From CAZQRP01 sp964596125 (lineage in GTDB: Bacteria; Chloroflexota; Dehalococcoidia; GIF9; UBA5629): a DNA stretch of 64,000 bases. Within the stretch, counting starts at the first letter, position 1, and each line of letters begins with the position of its first letter. The stretch is from contig CAZQRP010000002.1 in NCBI GenBank assembly GCA_964596125.1, positions 185,291-249,290 on the forward strand, given 5' to 3'. A program made the position numbers and the translations under genes. Below the pieces are notes generated by a model. That model ran no database searches and was not told the DNA's origin. It was given only the letters and a program-made list of their open reading frames with translations. Of the stretch, positions 44,249 through 53,546 are shown one piece after another.

Positions 44249-47200
44249 GTGGAAAAAGAACTATTGCTAGAAGAAAAAATTCAACAACTTTGTAAAAGTA
44301 TTGGAGACAGTAATTTTGGAGATGTAATGGTTGTTGGTGGAGGGATAAGCGGTATTCAAGCCTCTCTTGATCTTGCCACTGCGGGTTTTAAGGTTTACCT
44401 TGTTGAGAAATCACCTTCAATTGGCGGGCACATGGCCCAGCTTGACAAGACCTTTCCCACCAACGACTGCTCCATGTGAATACTCGCGCCTAAACTGGTC
44501 GAGGTCGGCCGGCAAACCAATATAGAGGTCCTTACCTTAACTGAAGTTGACAATGTAGAAGGGGAAGCAGGAGATTTTAAGGTGACCCTGACTAAAAAGC
44601 CCAGATACATTATAGAGGACAATTGCACGGGTTGCACTACCTGTGTAGAATACTGTCCGGTCCAGTACCCTGATCAATATAATCAGGACATATCGTTGAA
44701 CAAAGCCATCCACATATACTTCGCTCAAGCAATTCCCCTTAACACATATATTGATGAAAGCTGTCTTTACCTTAAAGACAAGAAATGTGGTATTTGTCAG
44801 GGAGTCTGTAAGAATGATGCCATAGATCTTAATCAAAAAGAGGAGAAGGTAAATATAAAAGTAGGGGCGATAGTTCTGTCTCCGGGCTTTGAGCCATTTG
44901 ATCCTAAGCTGAGGAACGACTATGGCTACGGAAAGATGCAGAACGTGGTAACCAGTATGGACTTTGAACGGCTGTTATGCGCCACCGGGCCATACGAAGG
45001 CGAGATATTGCGCGCTTCCGACAAGAAGCATCCACATAAAATAGCCTGGATTCAATGCGTCGGTTCCAGGCAGGTTATCCCGGGTGGTAACAGCTATTGT
45101 TCAGCCGTATGCTGCACGTATACCCAGAAACAGGTGATTTTGACAAAAGAACATGACGCTGATGCTGAGTGTACAATATTCCATAACGATATCCGGTCAT
45201 ATGGCAAGGATTTCGAGCGATTCTACCAGAGAGCCGCTAACCTTCCCGGGATTCGATTCATAAGAAGCTACGTATCAATAGGAAAAGAGATCCCGGAAAG
45301 TAAAAATATAACTATCAGATACTCGACTGCCGAAGATGGAGTAAAAGAGGAAGAATTCGATATGGTGGTATTATCCATTGGATTGAATCCTCCTACTGAT
45401 TATGAGGACCTGGCAAACAAGTTCGGCATCGAGCTTGATTCTCACGGATTCTGTAAAACCAATCCTGTTAATCCTATGGAGACCTCCCGCACGGGGATTT
45501 TCACAAGCGGAGCCTTCCAGGGTCCTGTGGATATCCCCGAGTCAGTTTTTTCCGCCAGCGGAGCTGGCGCGCAGTGTGGTGAACTCCTTGACTATCGGCG
45601 GGGGAAGTTGACCAAAGAAAGGATATATCCACCGGAAAGAGATGTCTCGGGAGAGGAGCCTAGGATAGGAGTCTTTGTGTGTCATTGTGGGGCGAATATC
45701 GGAAGAGTGGTAGACGTACCTTCCGTAGTTGAATATGCCTTGACCTTACCCAATGTTGTCCACGCTCAGGAACAGCTATTTTCCTGTGCTACTAATTGTG
45801 CCAAGGAAATAACAGACACGATACAGGAAAAAGGGCTCAATCGAGTGGTTGTCGCTGCCTGCTCCCCCAGAACCCTTGAACCATTATTCCGGGATACTCT
45901 TCGGGAAGGGGGAATCAATCAATATTTCTACGAAATGGCTAATATCAGAGAGCACAACTCCTGGGTCCACTCTAAAGAAAAGGAAGAAGCAACACAGAAG
46001 GCAAAGGATATAACCCGGATGTCAGTAGCCCGGGCTGTCCTTTTGGAGCCATTACAGGAAATTGATCTGCCAGTCGACAAAAGGGCATTAGTGGTTGGTG
46101 GAGGTATAGCCGGCATGACTTGTGCTCTCTCCATAGCCAGTCAAGGACACGAGGTTTACCTGGTGGAAAAAGATACAGACCTCGGGGGAACGGCAAGAAG
46201 AATCTATTACACTCTAGAAGGGCTGGATGTTCAAGCCTATTTGCGTGATCTCGTGCGCCAGGTTTATCAGCAACCCCTGATACATGTATATACTGATGCT
46301 ACTATTCTGGAGGCTACCGGTTACGTGGGGAATTTCATAACCAGGGTGAAGTCCGAAGGAAGGGTCACAGAGATAAAACATGGAGCAACCATCATCGCTA
46401 TAGGTGCTGACGAATATAAACCCACCGAATATCTTTATGGAGAAGATGATAGGGTATTAACCCAACTGGAGTTAGAGGAGCAGATCGCCAGAGGAGAAGA
46501 AAGGCTGACCAACTCCCGGAATCTGGTGATGATCCAGTGCGTAGGCTGCAGACAGGAAGACAGAGATTACTGCGCCCGGGTATGTTGTAGCCATGCTATA
46601 AAGAACGTCTTGAAACTAAAAGAGATAAATCCTCAGATGGATATCTACATTCTCTTTCGGGACATGAGAACGTATGGGCTTATGGAGGACTATTATCGGG
46701 AAGCGTCAAATAAAGAAGTAAAGTTCATCCGCTATGAGCCGGATGATAAACCTCAAGTGGAAGCTGTTGAAGAGGGTAGTCAGCATATTCTAAGGATTAC
46801 CGTAACCGATCCCATTTTAGGTATGAAGCTTGCTATAGATGCTGATTACCTCACTTTGTCTGCCGCCGTTATTCCCTCAGCAGGAAGCAAAGAAATATCC
46901 CAATTATTCAATGTACCTTTGGGACCGGATGATTTTTTCAAAGAAGCCCATGTCAAATTAAGACCTGTTGACTTTGGCACGGACGGCGTTTTCCTGTGTG
47001 GTACAGCTCACTATCCCAAGCATATACCTGAAGTGATTAACCAGGCTTATGGAGCTGCCGGCCGGGTTTTAACTCTTCTCTCACATGATATAGTCACAGC
47101 CTCCGGCTCTATTTGCGAGGTGAATGAGAGTAAGTGTATTTCGTGTGGGGCATGTGTCTCAGCTTGTACGTATGGTGCCGTAGAGTTACGTGAGACAAAA

Positions 47201-47359
47201 CAGGGCAAAAAGGCTGTAGTTAATCCTGTTCTCTGTAAAGGAGATGGTCTCTGTAACGCAAAGTGTCCAACAGGGGCTATTTCACTAAAGCACTATACCG
47301 ATGAAGAGATATTTAGCCAAATTGACGCGGCGGTTCCAGCCCTTGTAGCAGTCCACTAA
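44249..47359 (+). CDS. bamE: BamE-like HdrA-type flavoprotein, selenocysteine-containing
   Basis: 1036 residues when TGA 44477 is read as Sec77. The first FAD domain is VVGGGISGIQASLDLA (about 28-43). Sec77 stands in FPTNDCSM-U-ILAPKLVEVG, where HdrA proteins have Cys or Sec. Then come ferredoxin motifs CTGCTTCVEYCP (126-137) and CGICQGVC (about 180), a linker with GVFVCHCGANIGRVVDV, a second HdrA-like FAD domain (VVGGGIAGMTCALSIA, about 614), and a C-terminal 2[4Fe-4S] domain (CISCGACVSACT, CKGDGLCNAKCP). It is thus a fused double HdrA. It should be the flavin hub of the reductase complex, possibly bifurcating. GTG start at 44249 after AAGGATGG. Apart from the TGA the frame is open throughout. 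Confidence 0.88.
44477..44514 (+). promoter_or_regulatory. UGA(Sec) codon and SECIS-like hairpin in bamE
   Basis: TGA 44477-44479. Stem CTGGTC (44495-44500) pairs with GGCCGG (44507-44512, two G-U pairs) around loop GAGGTC. The loop starts 21 nt after the TGA and begins with G, within the range for bacterial SECIS elements. Confidence 0.65.
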
Positions 47360-47399
47360 TTGGCAAAGTAAGAATTACTGATTCAGGAGTGAAATAAAA

Positions 47400-48221
47400 A
47401 TGATTACAGGACTCGAGTTCAAACCAAGAATACTGGGTTTTGTATGCCATTGGTGAGCATACGGCGCTGCTGACCTGGCTGGAGTTTCCAGACTACAATA
47501 TACAACTGAAATCAGGCTTATTCGCGTCATGTGTACTGGCAGAGTAAACCTGGCATTCGTACTCCGGGCTTTCCTAAACGGAGCAGACGGGGTATTTATC
47601 GGTGGTTGCCGTTTAAATGAATGTAATTACATTACTCATGGAAATTACGATGCACTAAACATGGTGCACCTGTGTAGAAAAATAATGGAATACATAGGGC
47701 TTAATCCAGAAAGGTTAAGGATCGAATTTATGTCTTCCGGTGAAGGAATCCTCTTTACCGAAATTATGAATGACTTTAGCAAAAAGGTGAAGGAGTTAGG
47801 GCCTCTTGGCAAGAGCGAAGGAATAGACGAAAATGAATTGAAGTCCAAACTTGAAGCAGTTACAAAGCTGGTCCCCTACATTAAGCTGGTAAAAAAGGAG
47901 AAGCTGGCATTACATCTTGATAAAAGAGAAGACTACAACGAGCTTTACACAAATGACGAGGTAGACACGCTATTCCGTGAAGTAGTCTCCTACTATATTG
48001 ATCCGGATAAGTGCCAGGCCTGTGGAATTTGCCTCAGGAAATGCCCTGTAGAGGCAATTGAAGGTGGCAAGAACCAGATTCATGTCATCGACCAGGAGAA
48101 ATGTATAAAATGCGGAACTTGCTTTGAAGCTTGCCCCCCGCGCTTTGGCGCGGTAAGAAAGATTGTTGCTGAACCAGTTCCTCCTCCTGTCCCCGAGGAG
48201 GCAAGAATTATAGCCAGATAG
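47400..48221 (+). CDS. bamF: BamF-like MvhD/HdrA-associated subunit, selenocysteine-containing
   Basis: 273 residues from ATG 47400 with TGA 47454 as Sec19. The N-terminal FVCHW-U-AYGAADLAG...YTTEIRLIRVMCTGRVN is the MvhD signature, where Cys or Sec follows the Trp. FIGGCRLNECNYITHGN carries the other [2Fe-2S]-type cysteines. A C-terminal double ferredoxin domain (CQACGICLRKCP, CIKCGTCFEACP) is fused. MvhD-type proteins connect HdrA to an electron donor. Geobacter BamF is also reported as a selenoprotein. The ribosome site CAGGAG is well placed before 47400, whereas a start at the later ATG 47529 would delete the signature. Confidence 0.88.
47454..47491 (+). promoter_or_regulatory. UGA(Sec) codon and SECIS-like hairpin in bamF
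   Basis: TGA 47454-47456. Stem CTGGA (47479-47483) / TCCAG (47487-47491) with loop GTT, starting 27 nt after the TGA. The stem is short but perfect and the loop begins with G. Confidence 0.55.
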
Positions 48222-48307
48222 GGTGCAGAAAGATAAAGAAAAAAATTGAATTTATTCGGTGTCCCCAAAGGTCTTGTGACTTTTAGGGAGTCGCCTATTT
48301 TATCAAA

Positions 48308-48451
48308 GAATATTTCGACTCAATATTCAAGAACTACCAACGCACAGGAAGGCTTAAACAGAAGAGACTAAATGCACTGACAAAAGACCTCATGGAGGAG
48401 GGAATCCACTTCCGGTTTCCCTCCGGGAACGGGAGAAAAACGGAGCGCTGA
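48308..48451 (+). pseudogene. Remnant of paaX-like 3' end
   Basis: Encodes EYFDSIFKNYQRTGRLKQKRLNALTKD... in frame to a TGA at 48449, matching the end of the PaaX protein (FDSVVKNYQRTGR). No start or N-terminal part. It was carried along with the duplicated bamB. Confidence 0.85.
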
Positions 48452-49210
48452 CAAGAGTAGATAGAGTGTCATGTAGTTCTTAATTAGGAAGGATTACTGA
48501 GAGGCTAAGTTACCTGAGGGGATAAATAAATGAGATACGCAGAAACAGGGATTAACTTGGAAATTGATCTATCACGGGGAAACATTGAGAGGGTAGCAAC
48601 CGACCCAAGATTAACTGAACTTCACCTGGGGGGACTGGGTACTAACGCCAAGATATTATGGGATAGGGTTCCCCCTGAAATTGAACCCTTTTCTCCTGAT
48701 AATCTCCTGATATTTAGCTCCGGTCCTTTAGGCGGCACACCTGCTCCCAGTGCTAATCGTACCATTGTTTCTACCATTTCCCCTCAAACGCAGTTAATGG
48801 CTTATTCAATGATGGGGGGATTTTGGGCACCGGAACTGAAATTTGCCGGTTATGATAAGGTGATCATTCGCGGCAAGTCCCCCAATCTGGTCTATTTGTG
48901 GATTCACAATGACAAAGTAGAAATACGAGATGCCAGTCATCTCCATGGGAAAGGCGCCCTTGAAACTGCTGAACTGATTCGACAGGAGTTGAATGAGCCG
49001 AAAGCCCACGTCGCTGCTATCGGCCTGGCCGGTGAAAACAGGGTCTATTATGCTTCCATCGAGCAGGGCAGGTCCAGTGCCAGCCGGCTTGGAATAGGCG
49101 CCGTTATGGGAGATAAAGGATTAAAGGCGATAGCAGTCCGTGGAACAAAAGACATCAATATCGCCCGACCGGCTGAATTTATAGAGCTCTGCAACGAAGT
49201 ACTGAAATAT
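48308..49210 (+). repeat. Duplicated segment, copy 2
   Basis: Matches 39966-40870: paaX tail, leader and first third of bamB. Only scattered substitutions and one 2-nt indel are seen across the ~900 bp. Confidence 0.9.
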
Positions 49211-50536
49211 ATACAATACCGGGCAGAAAATCCGATAAAGGGAGTACCGGCCATCTTCGCCGGGCTTGGATTCCAGGAGATGGCAATACATGATGAGGCG
49301 TGGCATGTCACTGCTTTCGCCTGGGGAAATGCCCGATATAGGAGAAAAGATTTTTGGAACGAAAACATTGAAAAGGAGTGGACAGCGGTTACTGAAAAAG
49401 TGCGGGAACGGTTACTAAGTTGCTATAACTGTCCGATGAAGTGCGGGGCAACGGTAAAGTATCCAGGAATTCCTACATACATGATGAAATGCTACTCGAA
49501 ACTAACTTATACAATGGCGGCCCTTTCAGATCTGGATTTCGGTTTTCAAATCGCCGGCCTTGCCCAGGAGTATGGGGTGGACGGGTATACTACACCACAA
49601 GTTATGGCCTTCGCCGTTGAGCTTTATGAAGAAGGCATTTTGACAGACGAGGACATGCCAGGATTTCCGTCCGATAATGAGGAACGATTTTTCTGGTTAC
49701 TTGAAAAAATTGTCCGTCGGGAAGGGATTGGAGATGTTTTAGCCAATGGTGTTTACTGGGCGGCACGTCAGATTGGCAGGGGAGCAGAGGCCTACGATCG
49801 TAATACTATTAAGAAACATGAGCAAATCCCTATCAAGCTGGGAACGCTGAATCCCATCTATTTCCTCATGTACTGTACCGGCGAGAAGATAAACATTACC
49901 CAGATTGAAGGACAGATACCCCAGGCGCCTTATGCTACCAGAGAGGAGAGAGAAGACTTTGTAAAGGACTGGATCCAGGTTCCTGATGAAAAGTTTAAGG
50001 AATACTTTTTGAACTGGGAGCCAGGCTCACTTCCATACTATCCATCTCCTGAACTAATTTATGAACTTGTTGAGTGGCAGGAGACAATGCATTATATTGA
50101 TGATGCCCTCGGGATTTGCACAGGTGTGTCATCATTTGCGATGAAGCCTCCCTATCATATACACAATTTGCCACATATAATCTCAGCCGCAATGGGACTG
50201 GATATCGATGAAGCCGCATTGTGGAAAATAGCCAGGAGGAACAGAAACCTGATTAGGGCTATTAACGTAAGAAGAGGCTTAAGGAAAACGGACGAGCGTG
50301 TTCCAGAGGACCATTGGAAGAGGAGATTTCCTGAGTACGAAGAAAAGTTGCTTGATGAATATTATAAATTTAAGGGATGGAATAAAAGCGGTATTCCCAC
50401 TAAAGAGACTTTAGCCGAACTCGGTTTGGATTACGTTAGCGAAGACTTAGAACAAAGAGGAATTTATAAAAACGAAGAAAAGCAAAGACCTGGAACCAAG
50501 GGGATTTCTAAAAAAAGCAAAAAAGCGAAGGCTTAG
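48530..50536 (+). CDS. bamB: Class II benzoyl-CoA reductase catalytic subunit BamB-like, copy 2
   Basis: 668 residues, the normal length for BamB. Residues 1 to about 225 are almost identical to copy 1; the remainder is roughly 70% identical by eye. One residue shorter near 248, so the catalytic array is Glu250-x3-His254-x-Glu256-x2-His259 and the W-ligand candidate is Cys321. The four cluster cysteines are kept. Differences concentrate in the second half, which shapes the substrate pocket, so it may take a different aryl-CoA. The tail is short and lysine-rich (KKSKKAKA), without the Hsp20-like extension. The following 148 bp (50537-50684) may hold a decayed tail or bamC start. Confidence 0.87.
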   Translation: MRYAETGINLEIDLSRGNIERVATDPRLTELHLGGLGTNAKILWDRVPPEIEPFSPDNLLIFSSGPLGGTPAPSANRTIVSTISPQTQLMAYSMMGGFWAPELKFAGYDKVIIRGKSPNLVYLWIHNDKVEIRDASHLHGKGALETAELIRQELNEPKAHVAAIGLAGENRVYYASIEQGRSSASRLGIGAVMGDKGLKAIAVRGTKDINIARPAEFIELCNEVLKYIQYRAENPIKGVPAIFAGLGFQEMAIHDEAWHVTAFAWGNARYRRKDFWNENIEKEWTAVTEKVRERLLSCYNCPMKCGATVKYPGIPTYMMKCYSKLTYTMAALSDLDFGFQIAGLAQEYGVDGYTTPQVMAFAVELYEEGILTDEDMPGFPSDNEERFFWLLEKIVRREGIGDVLANGVYWAARQIGRGAEAYDRNTIKKHEQIPIKLGTLNPIYFLMYCTGEKINITQIEGQIPQAPYATREEREDFVKDWIQVPDEKFKEYFLNWEPGSLPYYPSPELIYELVEWQETMHYIDDALGICTGVSSFAMKPPYHIHNLPHIISAAMGLDIDEAALWKIARRNRNLIRAINVRRGLRKTDERVPEDHWKRRFPEYEEKLLDEYYKFKGWNKSGIPTKETLAELGLDYVSEDLEQRGIYKNEEKQRPGTKGISKKSKKAKA

Positions 50537-50684
50537 CACTAAGAGAGATCTTTGAAAATGAAAAGGTTAAGGTTACAACAAAGAGCCTGCATCAGATTGA
50601 CAACTATGAACGGTGGGGTGTATCATTCATAGCTAGATTTGTAAATGGCCTCGAGCTTTTCTAAAGCAAAGACGGAGATATCTT

Positions 50685-52709
50685 TTGCCATCCCGAGAAA
50701 TATTCTGGAATATACCGCACAATTACGTGCTTTACATATTGGCAGCTATCGCCGTAGCTTTCTGGGTGTTCAGTATCTACCGGCGCTATAAGCTGTGGCA
50801 TCTGGGAAAGCCAGATGACTGCTCTAAGAACATAAGCAAAAGAATACTGGTCTTCATCCGCACCGCAGTTGTGGATATTTTAGCCCACCGGCGCTTTCTT
50901 CGCGATCTCTACCCCGGGATTATGCACCTGGTTATCTTCTGGGGCTGTGTCATACTCCTTTTGGCTGCGGCTATTGATGCTGTCACCCATTACATCGGTC
51001 ATCATGTAACTGGTGCTCCCTACCTGTGGTTCTCACTCATAGTTGATATTGGCGGCCTCCTGATTCTTATTGGGATAATCATGGCTGCCTACCGCCGTTA
51101 CATCTGGAAACCCGAGAGGCTGAATACCATACTCGACGATGGCATCGTGATGGCGTTGATTATAGTGATACTTTTTACTGGTTACCTGGTTGAAGGACTA
51201 CGACAGGCAGCTACCGAAATCAACATTCACCCTGACTGGGCAGTCTGGTCCCCGGGCGGATTTGTCTTCGCCAAAGCCTTTGCTGGCATGAGCCAGGACG
51301 CACTTATGTTCTGGCACAGGTCTTTATGGTGGTTCCATTCGGCGCTAGTCATCGGTGCCATTATTTATTTCGGTCTGGTCTTTTCTAAATTACAGCATAT
51401 CGTCGTATCTCCATTGAATGTCTTTTTCCGCTCACTGGGACCAGTAGGATCCCCTGAACCCATTAACATTGAAAACATTGAAAACGCTGAAACTCTTGGT
51501 GTTGGAGACATTAAGGATTTCACCTGGAAGCAGCTCCTTGACCTGGACGCTTGCACCAACTGCGGTCGCTGTCAGGATGCCTGCCCGGCATGGGCAACAA
51601 GCAAACCCCTTTCGCCAAGGAAAGTAGTGCAGGACCTTAAAGTCCACATGCTACAAGCAGCTAACAACAACGCAAATCAATCCGACAACGCTCCTAGCCT
51701 GGTTGGTGAAGCACCAAGTGAAGCCGAAATCTGGTCATGTACCACCTGTGGTGCTTGCCAGGAGACATGCCCCGTCTATGTGGAACACATTGTTAAGATA
51801 ATCGACCTCAGACGTTACCTGGTGCTTATGCAAAATAAGATGCCAGAAAGTGCCCAGCTTATGCTTAAAAATATGCAGTCAAGAGGACATCCATGGGCTG
51901 GAGTCCAGTCGCTGAGGTTGAGGGGCGACTGGACAAATGATCAGGAACTCAAAATATTGACTGAAGGTGATAATGCTAATACTCTATTCTGGGTAGGTTG
52001 TACCGGGGCTCTTATTGAGCGTAATGTCGAAGCTACTCTTTGCATGGCGAGGGTGCTGAAAACAGCCGGAATTGATTTCGGGGTATTAGGCGATGCCGAG
52101 CCCTGCTGCGGTGACCCGGCACGAAGATCAGGGTATGAGTTCCAGTTTCACATCATGGCGGAGCAAAATATTGAAATTTTCAAAAGCCACAACATCAAAG
52201 AGATTATTACTACCTGTCCCCACTGCTATAATACCATTAAAAATGAGTACCCCAGGTACGGCGGCGATTTCAAGGTAGTCCACTATACCCAGCTACTCGC
52301 TGATTTAATCAGGCAGGGTAAATTAAAACTTACCAATGAGCTGAATTCAATACTCACTTATCATGACCCTTGCTATTTGGGCCGTTATAATGGAGTGTAT
52401 CTGGAGCCACGCCGAATACTGCAGGCTATCCCTGAGGCAAAGCTTGAGGAAATGGAACGCTCGCAAAATAAGAGCTTTTGCTGCGGCGGCGGCGGCGGAC
52501 ACATGTGGATAGAAGAACAGGCCGGAACAACAAAGATTAATCAAATGCGGGTTGAAGATGTTCTCAAGACCGGGGCTGAGACCGTAGTGACTGCCTGCCC
52601 TTATTGTTTACAGATGTTCGAGGAGGGCATCGAACATAAAGATATTAAGGACTCATTGAAGGCAAGAGACCTTGTTGAACTGGTTGAAGCAGCAATGAAG
52701 CAATCTTAA
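50685..52709 (+). CDS. Etf:menaquinone oxidoreductase-like membrane Fe-S protein (EMO/FadF type)
   Basis: 674 residues. The N-terminal ~240 hold about five to six membrane helices with His residues placed as in NarI-like b-heme/quinone domains (HLVIFWG, FWHRSLWWFHSALV). The cytoplasmic part has two [4Fe-4S] motifs (CTNCGRCQDACP, CTTCGACQETCP) and two CCG domains (CCGDPARRSG; HDPCYLGRYNG; CCGGGGGHMW; CPYCLQMFEEG), as in HdrD. Directly followed 16 bp later by etfB and etfA, so it should pass electrons from acyl-CoA dehydrogenase-reduced Etf to menaquinone. TTG start at 50685 after ACGGAGA. Confidence 0.87.
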   Translation: MPSREIFWNIPHNYVLYILAAIAVAFWVFSIYRRYKLWHLGKPDDCSKNISKRILVFIRTAVVDILAHRRFLRDLYPGIMHLVIFWGCVILLLAAAIDAVTHYIGHHVTGAPYLWFSLIVDIGGLLILIGIIMAAYRRYIWKPERLNTILDDGIVMALIIVILFTGYLVEGLRQAATEINIHPDWAVWSPGGFVFAKAFAGMSQDALMFWHRSLWWFHSALVIGAIIYFGLVFSKLQHIVVSPLNVFFRSLGPVGSPEPINIENIENAETLGVGDIKDFTWKQLLDLDACTNCGRCQDACPAWATSKPLSPRKVVQDLKVHMLQAANNNANQSDNAPSLVGEAPSEAEIWSCTTCGACQETCPVYVEHIVKIIDLRRYLVLMQNKMPESAQLMLKNMQSRGHPWAGVQSLRLRGDWTNDQELKILTEGDNANTLFWVGCTGALIERNVEATLCMARVLKTAGIDFGVLGDAEPCCGDPARRSGYEFQFHIMAEQNIEIFKSHNIKEIITTCPHCYNTIKNEYPRYGGDFKVVHYTQLLADLIRQGKLKLTNELNSILTYHDPCYLGRYNGVYLEPRRILQAIPEAKLEEMERSQNKSFCCGGGGGHMWIEEQAGTTKINQMRVEDVLKTGAETVVTACPYCLQMFEEGIEHKDIKDSLKARDLVELVEAAMKQS

Positions 52710-52725
52710 TTAGGAGAGGAGTAGT

Positions 52726-53520
52726 ATGCATACTATTGTTTGTGTTAAACAAGTACCTGATCCCGAGATACCACCTGCCAAATTCAAGATTGATCCCGAG
52801 GCGAAAAATGTTATTCCTCCCCCCGGAGTGCCGCCTGTGATAAGCGTATTTGATGAACGGGCAATTGAGGCAGCATGCCGGCTCAAAGATAAGAACGGCG
52901 GCAAAATAACAGTGATAACCATGGGGCCAGCGAAAGCGTCTGACGTGGTAAAGCATGCCGTATCTATGGGGGCCGACGAAGGATTTGTTCTCCAGGATGA
53001 AGCCTTCGAAAACTTGGATAGCTTTGGTATAGCGTATGTCCTGAGTAAAGCCATCCAGAAAATTGGCGAGTATGACGTGGTTCTGTGTGGCCGACAGTCC
53101 GCTGACTGGGGCAACGGTCAGGTTGGCTCTATTCTGGGCGAAATGCTTGGCATCCCTGTAGTTACCCTTGCATGTGATATCGAAGCAATGGACAACAAGC
53201 TTAGGGTAAAGAGGATAGTGAAGGACGGCTGGGAAGTACTGGAAGCTCCTATGCCAAGCCTGGTTACCGTCAGCAGTGAGCTTGGTCTACCCCGTCTTCC
53301 CGCCGGAATGCGCATCATGATCGCTGCCCGCAAACAGGTTCCGGTGTGGAATGCGCAGGATATTGGCACCGAGTCATCGCAGTTAGACAAGGCTAACGCT
53401 CATACCGAGGTCACTGGTCTTTCTGTACCGACCCGGGAGACCAAGTGTGAGATAATTACAGGTGATACTCCCAGCGAAGCTGCCGCCAGTCTAGCCTCAA
53501 AGCTTGCTAAGCTAATTTGA
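52726..53520 (+). CDS. etfB: Electron transfer flavoprotein subunit beta
   Basis: 264 residues. VCVKQVPDPEIPP at the N-terminus, then FDERAIEAACRLK, DEAFENLDSFGIAYVLSKAI and LCGRQSADWGNGQVGSILGEMLGIP are characteristic of EtfB and build the AMP or second-flavin site. Works as heterodimer with EtfA in the cytoplasm. Start ATG follows TAGGAGAGGAG. The Etf pair accepts electrons from acyl-CoA dehydrogenases of the ring-cleavage/beta-oxidation part of the pathway and hands them to the upstream membrane protein (inference from order). Confidence 0.95.
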   Translation: MHTIVCVKQVPDPEIPPAKFKIDPEAKNVIPPPGVPPVISVFDERAIEAACRLKDKNGGKITVITMGPAKASDVVKHAVSMGADEGFVLQDEAFENLDSFGIAYVLSKAIQKIGEYDVVLCGRQSADWGNGQVGSILGEMLGIPVVTLACDIEAMDNKLRVKRIVKDGWEVLEAPMPSLVTVSSELGLPRLPAGMRIMIAARKQVPVWNAQDIGTESSQLDKANAHTEVTGLSVPTRETKCEIITGDTPSEAAASLASKLAKLI

Positions 53521-53546
53521 TTATAGAATGAACGGAGGGATATTCA

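Noticed and set aside
44477..47456. TGA in bamE and bamF as evidence for a recoded genetic code (TGA = Trp or Gly)
   Set aside because: Many genes in the window end with TGA (for example etfB, bamC and the flavin reductase), Trp is encoded by TGG, and in-frame TGA occurs only at known Cys/Sec columns.
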